From positions 248,001 through 312,000 of the forward strand of contig CAVYWO010000011.1 in assembly GCA_963772295.1 (NCBI GenBank): a DNA stretch of 64,000 nucleotides, in the 5' to 3' direction. This DNA comes from AP-15 sp963772295 (GTDB lineage Bacteria > Pseudomonadota > Alphaproteobacteria > ATCC43930 > CGMCC-115725). Numbering within the stretch: the stretch's first letter is position 1; each line of letters starts with the position of its first letter. The notes below the pieces were generated by a model. That model was given only the letters and a program-made list of their open reading frames with translations. It was not told where the DNA came from and ran no database searches. Positions 9,384 through 18,536 of this stretch are shown here, in pieces. Made by a program: the position numbers and the translations under genes.

Positions 9384-10480
9384 GTGAGCGACATCGGCAT
9401 TGTCTTCCCGTGGTGGTTCACCCTCGGCGCGGCGCTGGTGATCGCACTGCCGGTTACGACCGCGATCATGGTAGGGCTCGGCGTGGCCGCGTTCCGCGCC
9501 CGCCACCTAGGCCATGCCCGCCGCCTTGCGGGGCTCAAATGGAGCACGTCCGTCGTGGCTACGTTCTGGACTCCTCGGGCTCGGCCTCGGCGGCTGGGCC
9601 ATTGTCAGCGAAATCCACAAGCAAATCTACGAAGTACGGCACTATTTCACGCTCGACAAGGCACAGGAGGTCGATGGCATTGCTTTTCCTGCCGGCACCA
9701 GGGTCGAGTTCGACGACGACGAGGCCCTCAAGGCGGCCGAGTTGCCGGCCAGCGCGCCGGTGACGCTGCGCGCGGCTGCGTGGCCGGGCAAGCTCGAATT
9801 TGCCGCGCCAGTGTATGCCCCAAACGCGGCGCACGGTCGGATCACCGATAGCACGCTCGCCGCGTCGACGGCATTCGACGGCATCCCCTGCCAGGCGGAG
9901 GATCGGGCAACGTTTTTCTGGGATGGCCAGTTGATGGAATGCACCCTGTCGCGAGATGCCGATCTATCGACCACGATCACCACGCCTGACGGGGCAACGC
10001 AGGTCCGGAAATTGCGCTGCATGGCCGGCGACACGATACACATGGCGGGCTTGCGACCCGCTGAGGTCGAAGGGTGTCGGCTCGCCCAACCGGTCGATGT
10101 CGGACGCGGTCGTCTGCGCCGAGCACGAACGGATTCTCGTAATCAACGGCAACCTTTCAGCCTGCACCTTCGCCGAGCCAGCGCGCTTCGGGCGCTCGCC
10201 CTGCCGGCGGGAACCGCGGTCACCTATTACGATCGGTACCCGAGCGCGTTCAAGCTGCCGCCACGGGGCGCGTCGGTCGACGCGTTCGGGCTCAGCCTGC
10301 CGGCTGGAACCGAGGGCAGTTTCTGCTATCGCAAGGAGGCGCTCGAGCACCTCTCGGTCAACAGGACCGCCCATGTCGTGATCGGGGGCGTGAAGCTGAC
10401 CGGATGGATCGACTTTGATTGCGGCTCGTTTCGCAGCGGCCAGTTGTTCGAGGATACGGTGGTGGCGGGGCGCCGGCGAC
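9384..10480 (+). pseudogene. Frameshifted hypothetical membrane-anchored protein
   Basis: The coherent protein sequence moves through frames. It starts MSDIGIVFPWWFTLGAALVIALPVTT, with a membrane segment, and continues after a one-base shift near 9550 as LLGLGLGGWAIVSEIHKQIYE and a long soluble part with repeated FPAGTRV / LPAGTAV elements. It shifts near 10100 to VVCAEHERILVINGN and shifts back near 10190. Reads such as HYFTLDKAQEVDG and LPAGTEGSFCYRKEA look like real protein. I do not recognise the family. At least three frameshifts make it a pseudogene. The last 400 bases to 10900 hold no supported gene. Confidence 0.6.
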
Positions 10481-10900
10481 AGCATGGCGAACGGGTGTCG
10501 CGTGAAGACCTGTCTTGGCAGAATGGCGGCCAGGAATGCCGGCATTCGAGGCGCGGTCGGTCATCGGCTGGCCGATATTGCACCAAGACCGCATCGGCGT
10601 TTACAGAGCGCGCGGAGTTTTCCGCGGGATTGCGGAGCCTGGTGGTATTCGGGCAACCGGGTTGGTGTCGTATGCAGCCGGCCGCTGCTTGAATATCTGC
10701 AAAGGGTCAAGCCTGCGGCTCGGCCGCACATGACGCTTGTCGGCGCATCCCAATCGTTCGAGCCAGCCTGAGGACCGACCCGCTCAGCACCCCTCCGCCT
10801 TCAGCGGGCTTCGAGCCGGTAGCTGCCGCCGCGGAGCATTATGACTGAAAGCCGGCCGACTCACTCCAGCGGGTCGGCCGGCACCTTCGGGAGGCCAAGT

Positions 10901-11338
10901 TCAGTCTGCCGCTTGTGGCTTCTCCGGCGCGGGCGGAGTCGCAAACAGCTTGCCATCGCGCTCCTGGATCCGACCGGCGCGGATATGGCGTTGCACTGCC
11001 ATGCCGATAACGTTCGGGCGATCGTTCGGGCACGCCAAGTAAAGTTCCCGTCGGGTCTTGCCGGTAGCCAGGGCCAGGAGGCGATCGCCGAGGCTCGGTG
11101 CGCTGGATCAGCGATGGGCCAACTTGCCTGGGGCCCCTGCTTTTCCGGCGGCAGCCGGTGCGGGTCTCCGAGGTAGCGGGGTCTTGTTGATGCGCGCCAG
11201 CACGTGCTCGGCGGTCTCAAGCTCGGCCAACTCGGTTGCGACCTGTGCGCGGTCGGCATCGAGGCGGGCAAGCCGCTCGCTGAGCTTCGTCTTCTCCGCG
11301 GTGATCTGCTCCAGTATCGTCGGTGTCGTGGTCGACAT
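10901..11338 (-). pseudogene. Small coiled-coil / HTH-like protein with in-frame TGA
   Basis: The 145-codon frame starts MSTTTPTILEQITAEKTKLSERL, a coiled coil with heptad leucines, passes an alanine/proline linker, and after a TGA at 11108-11110 continues in the same frame as LGDRLLALATGKTRREL...GMAVQRHIRAGRIQERDGKLFA. That second part resembles a small winged-helix module. The TGA sits in KLAHR-stop-SSAPS and could be a CGA to TGA change. It is flanked by decayed DNA. Function unknown. An AUG 17 codons further upstream is possible. Confidence 0.55.
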
Positions 11339-11411
11339 TGTGGCCTTCAATGATTTCAAGTTGACCGGTATGGTCAGTCTTGCTGGCATCTATCACCGCA
11401 GTGCGGGCTCT

Positions 11412-11430
11412 TCAACCGTAGAATGGTTGA
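11412..11430. promoter_or_regulatory. Short inverted repeat upstream of the small coiled-coil gene
   Basis: TCAACC and GGTTGA face each other across seven bases about 75 bp upstream of the coiled-coil gene. It may be an operator; no regulator is known. Confidence 0.3.
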
Positions 11431-11574
11431 TAGACCGCTATCGTTGTGGCGACCGGGAGCGAGATCGCCGCGTGGGCCTTTCACCCACCGGAAAGGTGCC
11501 GCCTTTCCACGGCGCACACCCATTGCAGACCCTTCATCACGGACATTCGCACCGAACTTCTGCGCATGATAATC

Positions 11575-13611
11575 TCAAGCGCACGCCAGGTGGTCGAGCA
11601 GCGCTTTGGCATCCTTCAGATCGGCGGTGTCGAAGCCCTCGGTGAACCAGCCGTAGACCGGGGCGAGCAGATCGAGCGCCGCGGCGGGCTTGCCTTGGTC
11701 GCGCCACAGCCGGGCGAGGCTGGTAGCGGCGCGCAGCTCCCACGACTTCGCCTCTTGCGAACGGGCTCGCTCGATCGCCCGCCGATAGGAAGCTTCCGCC
11801 CGATCCGGAGCGCTCGGGTTCCGCCGCAGGAGCAAATCGCCGATCAACCGATGGACTTCTGGCTCCCACAGGGCGTCGCCCGTGCGCTCGAAGCGCACGA
11901 CAGCGGCCTCGAGTGCCGTCAGGGCTTCATTGGTATTCCCTTGTTTTTCAAGGCATTCCGAAAATAGAGCGTACCAAAAACCCAGGGCCGCCAGAGGCCC
12001 CATCCTTCGCCACTCGGCCAGAGCGCTCCTAAAGGCTTCTATGCGATCGTCTGCGCACTGCCCCGTCACCCAAGCGTCGTGCCAGATTTCGTAGATCGAA
12101 CCCATAGCGCAGTCTTGCGGAAAGCCCTGCTCCCTTGCGACCGCCAGAAGTGCCTTGGTCCGCGCGGCCATCAGCTCGGGTTCCCTCCGCTGGGTCCTGA
12201 GCACAGCCTCCCCCAGCAAAGCGAAGGACAGGCTGAACGGATGAGCCACCGTCTGGCCCATCGAGAGGGCTGCGAGCCCCCGCTCGGACGCGCGATCGGG
12301 ATAGCCGAGGCACCACAAGGCCCGCGACTTAAAATGCAGGGCCGCTATGGCCGGGTCTACCATGTAGATCTTTGGCCCGCCGTGGCGCACCGGGTCATAA
12401 AGGTCCCGTACCCGAGCCGCGTGAGACGCCGCACTCGCGTATCGTCCGGACCACGAGCAAGTGCCGCAAGCGGCAAGTTCGGCGAGCAAACGGAAGTCGT
12501 CGCTCCCGAGCTTTGCTTCGAGGTTGAAAAGCTCCCGGGAAAGCTCCGATGCGGTCTCCAGATCTGGTTGAAGCAGATGATAGAGCCACAACCCCATAAG
12601 GCTGCGAAAGAGTTCGGGGGTCTCGCCGGCACTCGCGCACAACTCCTTGGCTCGGGTGTACGCGGCCTGCGCTTCGACAGATCCCCACCCTTGTGTGGCA
12701 ATGAGCGGGGAGCCGAGCGCGAGGCGGAAGTCGATCTCCCGCGAGATCCGCTCGGCCGATTCCGGCAGCGAAGCGATAAGCCCGAGGCCCTTGGTCAAAT
12801 GGGCGATCGCCTCGGCGTTGGCCGAGGCCGCCATCGCCCGCTCCGCGGCGCGGCGATAATAATCGATGGCGGGAGCGGCGAGCCCGGCGGCGGCGTAGTG
12901 GTGTGCGACCAGTTCCGGCTGGGTCTCGGCCACTTCCGGGAACGCGCCTTCGAGCGCCTGGGCGATATGGGCGTGGAGCGTTCGCCGGCGCTCGCGCAAC
13001 AGGCTGGCATAGGCCGCCTCCTGCACCAGCGCATGCTTGAAGGTGTAGACCGCCTCCGGGACCTCGCCGCGGCCGAACAGCAGCTCGGCGCGGACGAGCC
13101 GGTCGAGAGCCTCCTTCATCCGGTCATCGGGCTGCTGGGCCACGGCGCTGAGCAAGCGATAGGTGAACTCGCGGCCGATGGCGGCGCCGATCTGGGCGAC
13201 CTCGCGCACCGGCGCCAGTCGGTCGAGCCGGGCCATCAGCGAGTCGTGCAGCGTGGTCGGGATCGCCAGCGGCGGCAGCGCGCCGTCGAGCGCGTAATGC
13301 CCGTCCTCCTCGCGCAGCAGGCCGCTCTCGATGATGGTCTTGGTCAGCTCCTCGAGGAACAATGGCACGCCGTCGGTGCGGGCGAGGATCTGCTCGAGGA
13401 TCTCGGCCGGCAGCGCCTTGCCGCCGGCGGACCGCTCGACCAGGGTCGCGCCCTCGCGGCGGCCGAGGCGGGCGAGCGCTTGCACCGTGACGTGAGCGTC
13501 GGCGGGCCAGGGCGGGATGAACTCCGGCCGCGCGGTAACGAGGAGCAGCAATCGCAGCGTTGATGCCCGCGTCGGGTCGATCCAGTGCGCGTCCTCGAAC
13601 AGCATCAATAC
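11575..13611 (-). pseudogene. 5'-truncated AAA ATPase/TPR protein (adenylate-cyclase-associated type)
   Basis: About 680 residues of the C-terminal part of the multidomain proteins that normally carry a class III cyclase domain, an AAA/STAND ATPase and TPR repeats. The sequence begins at VLMLFEDAHWIDPT (Walker B region) and lacks the cyclase domain and Walker A. The segment between DPT and LLLVTARPEF is shorter than in relatives. From FKHALVQEAAYASLL on it is intact TPR-like sequence ending ALLDHLA. Upstream the open frame continues, but there it is only the antisense of pdxJ. A shorter homologous fragment occurs at 39.4 kb with the same ending. Confidence 0.75.
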
Positions 13612-13707
13612 CGGGGGCGGGTCCGGCCCCGCAGGATGCGGATTATCTCCGGTCGCGCCCGATCCGGCGGCTGACTGGGGCGCCGCTTCCGGTGTAGTAT
13701 CGGCGGC

Positions 13708-14469
13708 ATGCCGCGGCTCAGCGTCAACCTCAACAAGATCGCCCTCTTGCGCAACGCGCGCCGCACCGGCGTGCCGGATGTTCTGCAATTCGGCCGGATC
13801 GCTCATGATGCCGGGGCCGACGGGCTGACCCTGCATCCGCGGCCGGACGAGCGCCATATTCGCCGCGCCGACGTCTTTGCCGTCGCCGAGTTGATATGCC
13901 CGTGGCGCCCGGCCTTCGAGCTCAATATCGAAGGCTATCCCGAGCAGCGCCTGCTCGATCTGGTGCGGGCGGTGGCGCCGGAGCAATGCACGCTGGTGCC
14001 GGACGCGCCCGAGGTGCTGACTTCGGAAGAAGGCTGGAAGCTCGGGCCCGACCAAAGCCGCCTCTTGGCGCCGGCGATCGCCGCGCTGAGGGAGACGGGC
14101 ACGCGCGTCATCCTCTTTGTCGAGCCGGAGGCGGCGATCGTCGACCGCGTGCGCGACGCCGGCGCCGACGGGATCGAAATCTATACGGGCGGCTATGCCG
14201 CGGCATTTCGCGCCGGCGAGCCGCAAGCAATGCTTCGGGCCTGCGCGGCCACGGCGGCGCGCGCCGCCGACCTCGGCATGACGGTCAACATCGGGCACGA
14301 TCTCAATTGCGACAACCTGCCGCCGCTGGTTGCCGCTCTCCCCGCTTTCGCCGAGGCCTCGATCGGGCACGAACTGACCGCCGATGCGCTCATCGCCGGT
14401 TTTGCCGCGACGGTCCGCGCCTACAAGGCGGCGCTCGAAGGCCGGTCGGCGCCAACGAGCGGGCCCTGA
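13708..14469 (+). CDS. pdxJ: Pyridoxine 5'-phosphate synthase
   Basis: A 253-residue TIM-barrel enzyme that condenses 1-deoxyxylulose 5-phosphate with 3-amino-2-oxopropyl phosphate in the DXP-dependent vitamin B6 pathway. Family signatures are visible: LSVNLNKIALLRNARR at the N-terminus, HDAGADGLTLHPRPDERHI, ELNIEGYP, CTLVPDAPEVLTSEEGW, NIGHDLN and SIGHELTADAL. Length matches the family. The coding region overlaps the antisense extension of the truncated AAA/TPR frame, which confirms that extension is not real. Confidence 0.96.
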   Translation: MPRLSVNLNKIALLRNARRTGVPDVLQFGRIAHDAGADGLTLHPRPDERHIRRADVFAVAELICPWRPAFELNIEGYPEQRLLDLVRAVAPEQCTLVPDAPEVLTSEEGWKLGPDQSRLLAPAIAALRETGTRVILFVEPEAAIVDRVRDAGADGIEIYTGGYAAAFRAGEPQAMLRACAATAARAADLGMTVNIGHDLNCDNLPPLVAALPAFAEASIGHELTADALIAGFAATVRAYKAALEGRSAPTSGP

Positions 14470-14494
14470 TCCGCCGCCGCCGCCGAGCAGGTCG

Positions 14495-14974
14495 ATGCCC
14501 AGGGGCTATCTCAGTCGGATTCTGAAGCCGAACGAAAGCGTCGTCTACGCGACGCGGCTGCATTGGCGGATCTACACCCGTTGCGCCGTCCTGTTGCTGA
14601 TCGGCGCCGCCTTCGCCGTCGCGGCGCGCAGGTTGCCCCATCGGCAGCCCGAAATCGGGCTCGCCTCGTGGATCCTGGCCGGGATGTTTCTGCTGCTGGC
14701 GCTGTCGGCCGGGCTGCGCGCCCTGGTTCGGCGGGCGACGACCGAACTCGCCATTACCGACCAGCGCGTCATCTACAAGACCGGCCTGATGCGCCGGCAT
14801 ACGTTCGAGGTGAACCGCGCCAAGGTCGACATGGTCGATGTCGACCAGTCGATCCTCGGTCGGATCCTCGGCTATGGCACGATCATCTTGCGCGGCACCG
14901 GCGGCAGCCTCGAACCGATCCGCGACATCGCCAACCCGCTCGGTTTCCGCAGCCATATAACAGCGGCGGGGTGA
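14495..14974 (+). CDS. PH domain-containing membrane protein (bPH2/DUF304)
   Basis: A 159-residue protein with two membrane segments (about residues 28-46 and 58-77) followed by a bacterial PH domain: TELAITDQRVIYKTGLMRRHTFEVNRAKVDMVDVDQSILGRILGYGTI. This is the YdbS-type architecture, of unknown molecular role. The internal ATG at MPRGYLSRILKP is chosen over the upstream frame because the family starts there and GAGCAGG precedes it. Confidence 0.85.
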   Translation: MPRGYLSRILKPNESVVYATRLHWRIYTRCAVLLLIGAAFAVAARRLPHRQPEIGLASWILAGMFLLLALSAGLRALVRRATTELAITDQRVIYKTGLMRRHTFEVNRAKVDMVDVDQSILGRILGYGTIILRGTGGSLEPIRDIANPLGFRSHITAAG

Positions 14975-15087
14975 GGTGCCGTCGGGCCGCCGCGGCCGCG
15001 ATTGCCCGGATCGTCCCCATCTGACATCATCGCGCCCGCGGCGCAGCCCTTGACTGCGGGGTGTCATGAGAGGCGGAACGGGAGCCG

Positions 15088-15573
15088 ATGCTGCTTGATT
15101 TCGGCTGGTCTGAGCTAATGCTGATCGGGGTCGTGGCGCTCATCTTCATTGGGCCCAAGGATCTGCCGAAGGCGCTGCGCGTCGCCGGCTTCTGGGTGCG
15201 AAAGGCGCGTACCCTGTCGCGCGAATTCCAGAGCAGCATCGATCAGATGATCCGCGAGGCGGAGCTCGACGACATTCGCCGGGATTTGAAGCAGGCGAGC
15301 GAGTTCGATCTGAACCGCGAGTTTCGCCAAACGGTCGATCCGACCGGCAGCCTGGAGGAGAACCTGAAGCCGCCGGAGTTGCCCGATTTCTTCAACCTGA
15401 ACCGGCCGGCCCCGGCGGCGGATCAAGCGGCACCCGAGGCACCCGCCGAAACCGCGCCGGCAGCGATCGAGGCGGTGCCTCCCGAACCGGGGCCTGCCGA
15501 GCCGGTGGCGGCCGCGCCATCGGTCGTCGCCGACGACGACGTCGCTTACGACGTCCTGGCGTCAAAGCGGTAA
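15088..15573 (+). CDS. tatB: Sec-independent translocase subunit TatB
   Basis: A 161-residue protein with one N-terminal membrane helix (LMLIGVVALIFIGPKDLP), the conserved Gly-Pro hinge and a long amphipathic helix ending in a Pro/Ala-rich tail typical of alphaproteobacterial TatB. With TatC it forms the receptor for twin-arginine signal peptides. It is directly followed by tatC (7 bp). No tatA gene lies upstream, where many relatives have it; TatA must come from elsewhere. GGGAG precedes the ATG. Confidence 0.95.
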   Translation: MLLDFGWSELMLIGVVALIFIGPKDLPKALRVAGFWVRKARTLSREFQSSIDQMIREAELDDIRRDLKQASEFDLNREFRQTVDPTGSLEENLKPPELPDFFNLNRPAPAADQAAPEAPAETAPAAIEAVPPEPGPAEPVAAAPSVVADDDVAYDVLASKR

Positions 15574-15580
15574 CGGCGCG

Positions 15581-16414
15581 ATGGCCGAGCCGGATCGGGA
15601 GGCCGAACTCGAGGGGGGCCGAATGCCGCTGCTCGATCATCTGATCGAGCTGCGCAACCGGCTGATGTGGGCGATCGGCGCGATCATGGTCGCGTTTCTG
15701 ATCTGCTATCAGTTCAAGGTCCGGATCTACGGCTTTCTGGTTCACCCGCTCGCCGTCATCTTTGAAGGGCAGACCGGCCGGCACCTGATCTACACCGGCC
15801 TGACCGAAGCGTTCTTCACGTATGTCAAGGTCTCGTTTTGGGCCGGGGCGTGCATCTCCTTCCCGATCGTCGCGGCGCAGATTTGGAAGTTCGTGGCACC
15901 CGGCCTCTACAAGAATGAGCGCAAGGCGTTTCTGCCTTATCTGGCCGCCACCCCGGTGCTGTTCGTGCTCGGCGCCGCCCTCGCCTATTTCGTCGTCATT
16001 CCCTATGCGTGGCGATTTTTTGTCAGCTTTGAGCAGGCGGGCCGACCGGGCACCCTGCCGATCGTGCTGGAGGCCAGGGTCAGCGAATATCTGTCGCTGG
16101 TGATGACCCTCCTGTTCGGGTTCGGCATCGCCTTTCAGCTGCCGGTGCTGCTGACCCTGATGGCCCGGGCCGGGCTCGTCAGCTCGGCCGGCCTTGCGGC
16201 GAAGCGTCGCTATGCGATCGTCATCATGTTCGTCATCGCCGCGGTGTTGACGCCGCCCGACATCGTCAGCCAGACGAGCCTCGCGATCCCGCTGATCCTG
16301 CTCTTCGAGGCCTCGATCGTGTCCTGCCGCATGGTCGAGAAGGCGCGCGCCAAGCGCGAGGCGGAAGAAGAGGCCGAGCTCGCCGGCAAAGGCAAGCCTG
16401 CCGCCGGGATCTGA
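15581..16414 (+). CDS. tatC: Sec-independent translocase subunit TatC
   Basis: A 277-residue polytopic protein with six membrane segments. Family motifs include LLDHLIELRNRLMWA near residue 20, the conserved FVAPGLYKNERK loop and the segment LPVLLTLMARAGLVSS. It binds the twin-arginine motif and recruits TatA. A charged KAKREAEEEAELAGKGK tail ends the protein. It forms an operon with tatB. Confidence 0.96.
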   Translation: MAEPDREAELEGGRMPLLDHLIELRNRLMWAIGAIMVAFLICYQFKVRIYGFLVHPLAVIFEGQTGRHLIYTGLTEAFFTYVKVSFWAGACISFPIVAAQIWKFVAPGLYKNERKAFLPYLAATPVLFVLGAALAYFVVIPYAWRFFVSFEQAGRPGTLPIVLEARVSEYLSLVMTLLFGFGIAFQLPVLLTLMARAGLVSSAGLAAKRRYAIVIMFVIAAVLTPPDIVSQTSLAIPLILLFEASIVSCRMVEKARAKREAEEEAELAGKGKPAAGI

Positions 16415-16476
16415 ACCGCCGACCGGCCGCCGGCCCGATGGACGCGCCGCCTCGGCGCCGCTATATCGCAGCGGTT

Positions 16477-17802
16477 ATGCACGACCTGCGTTGGCTGCGC
16501 GACCATCCGGCGGAATTTGACCGCGGGCTGGCGCGGCGCGGGCTGCCGCCGGCCGCCGGCGCGGTCCTGGCGCTCGATCGCGACTGGCGCGCCGCGGCCA
16601 CGCGCGCCCAGGAAGCGCAGGCCCGACGCAACCGCCTCGGCCGCGAGGTCGGCGCCGCCAAGGCCCGCGGCGAGGCGGTCGAGAGCCTGTTGCGGCAGAG
16701 CGCCGCCGATCGCGAGGCCGAGGCGGGCGCCGCCGCCGAGGCGGCCCGCTTGCGCGCCGAGATCGACGAGATCCTGGCCGGATTGCCGAACTTGCCGGCC
16801 GAGGATGTCCCGGACGGTGCCGACGAGACGGCAAATCTGGTGCTGCGCCGGAGTGGCGAGCCGCAGCACTTCCCCCCGGACTGGGACCCGGGGGTCGCGC
16901 CGCTGCCGCACGAGGCGATCGGCGAGCGGCTCGGGCTGATGGATTTCGCCCGCGCCGGCCGCTTGTCGGGCTCGCGGTTCGTCGTGCTGAAGGGCGCGCT
17001 GGCGCTCATGGAACGGGCCCTCGTGCAGTTGATGCTCGACATCCACACGCGCGAATTCGGCTATCTCGAGGTCTCGCCGCCGCTCCTCGTCCGCGAAATC
17101 GGCCGTATTCGCCGTCGGCCAATTGCCCAAATTCGCCGAGGATCTGTTCCGCACCACCGACGGCTACTGGCTGATCCCGACCGCCGAGGTGCCGCTGACC
17201 AATCTCGTCGCCGGCGAGATCCTCGACGAGGCGGCGCTGCCGCTGCGCTATACGGCCGCCACCGCCTGCTTCCGATCGGAGGCGGGGGCCGCCGGCAAGG
17301 ATACCCGCGGCATGATCCGCCAGCACCAGTTCTTCAAGGTCGAGCTGGTATCGATCACTCGGCCCGACAATTCGCCGGCCGAGCACGAGCGCATGACCGC
17401 CTGCGCCGAAGAAATCTTGCGGCGGCTCGGCCTCGCCTACCGCGTCGTCTTGCTGTCTACCGGCGATATGAGCTTTGCATCGCAAAAGACCTACGACATC
17501 GAGGTCTGGCTGCCGGGCCAGGGGACCTATCGCGAAATCTCGAGCTGCTCCAACTGCGCCGCCTTCCAGGCGCGGCGGATGGAGGCGCGCTATCGCCCGG
17601 CCGCGGGCAAGAGCCTGCCCCAGGCGCGCCCGAAGGGGGGCGCAGAGGGGGGACGGCGCCGGTGCACACGCTGAACGGCTCGGGCCTGGCGGTCGGCCGG
17701 ACCCTGATCGCGATCCTCGAAAATTTTCAGCGGCAAGACGGCTCGGTCGTGATCCCGAAGGCGCTGCGGCCCTACATGGGAGGGATGGAGATCATCGCGT
17801 GA
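16477..17802 (+). pseudogene. serS: Seryl-tRNA synthetase gene, frame broken by an extra A and a 38-bp insert
   Basis: Class II synthetase of about 428 residues. It has the N-terminal coiled-coil arm (HDLRWLRDHPAEFDRGL...), motif 1 region, TAEVPLTNL, ACFRSEAGAAGKDTRGMIRQHQFFKVEL (motif 2), SSCSNCAAFQARR and NGSGLAVGRTLIAILEN (motif 3). An extra A in GAAATC at 17096-17098 shifts the frame; GAATCGGCC would read ESAVFAVGQLPKF. A 38-bp palindromic insert after AAGK shifts it again, and together they add 39 bases. The middle third lies in another frame. serS is essential, so either the window has errors here, a second copy exists, or decoding is unusual. ATG at MHDLRW fits the family start. The 3' end overlaps pcm. 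Confidence 0.85.
17612..17649. repeat. 38-bp palindromic insert within serS
   Basis: Inserted after GGCAAG and before GGGACGGCG, it begins AGCCTGCCCC like the 23-bp elements at 7.9 and 8.6 kb. It folds as a nested hairpin: CCCC and GGCGC on one side, CCC-GAAG-GGG at the tip, GGCGC and GGGG on the other side, with small mismatches. Removing 38 bp joins AAGK to GTAPVHTLNGSGLAV, as in other seryl-tRNA synthetases. Confidence 0.75.
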
Positions 17803-18467
17803 CTTCCGGCGAGGCCGGCCTCGCGCAGAAAAAGCTGCGCCTGCTGATGGAGCTGCGCCGCGCCGGGATCGGCGATGCGCGGGTGCTCGGCGCGATCGAG
17901 AGGACGCCGCGCGAGCAGTTCGTGCCGGCCGCGTTCGAGGACCGGGCCTATGAGAACATCGCGCTGCCGATCGGCGATGGGCAGACGGCCAGCCAGCCCT
18001 ATATCGTGGCGCTGATGACCGAGGCGCTGATGCCGGACGAGCGCCACCCGGTGATCGAGATCGGCACCGGCTCGGGTTACCAGACCGCGGTTCTGGCCCG
18101 GCTCTGCCGCCGCGTCTTTTCGATCGAACGGCATCGCGGCTTGCTGCTCGAGGCCGAGCGCCGTTTCGCCGCGCTGCGGCTGACGAACATCGTCTGCCGC
18201 CTCGGCGACGGCGGCAAGGGCTGGCCCGAGCAGCTGCCCTATCAGCGGGTCATCGTCACCGCGGCGGCGGCCGAGGTTCCGGCCGCGCTCGCCGACGGGC
18301 TGGCCGTTGGGGGCGTTCTGATCGTGCCGGTCGGCCCCGACCATCAGGACCAGAAGCTGTTGCGGATTCGCCGCGACCCGCGCGGGCTTTCGACCGAGGA
18401 GCTGGCGCCGGTGCGGTTCGTCCCGCTGGTCGCCGGGGTGCCGGGGCGTCACCCGGTGCAGACTTGA
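17799..18467 (+). CDS. pcm: Protein-L-isoaspartate O-methyltransferase
   Basis: A 222-residue SAM-dependent repair enzyme for isoaspartyl residues in aged proteins. Visible features are REQFVPAAFEDRAYENIALPIGDGQTASQPYIVALM, the class I SAM motif VIEIGTGSGYQTAVLARL and the RVIVTAAAAEVP segment. It starts at a GTG overlapping the serS stop (GTGA), indicating translational coupling. The surE gene that usually lies between serS and pcm in relatives is absent. Confidence 0.95.
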   Translation: MTSGEAGLAQKKLRLLMELRRAGIGDARVLGAIERTPREQFVPAAFEDRAYENIALPIGDGQTASQPYIVALMTEALMPDERHPVIEIGTGSGYQTAVLARLCRRVFSIERHRGLLLEAERRFAALRLTNIVCRLGDGGKGWPEQLPYQRVIVTAAAAEVPAALADGLAVGGVLIVPVGPDHQDQKLLRIRRDPRGLSTEELAPVRFVPLVAGVPGRHPVQT

Positions 18468-18536
18468 CATGATTTGGCCGCGGCGATCCAACTCGCCGGG
18501 CGGTTTGCGCGTCGGGAGGCGTGCAACGGGGGAAGG

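Noticed and set aside
13640..14370. A 931-codon leftward frame that includes the AAA/TPR fragment and runs through pdxJ
   Set aside because: The first 240 or so residues are antisense to pdxJ and have the low-complexity Arg/Gly/Ala text of shadow frames. Only the part from the DAHWIDPT motif on is homologous to a protein family.
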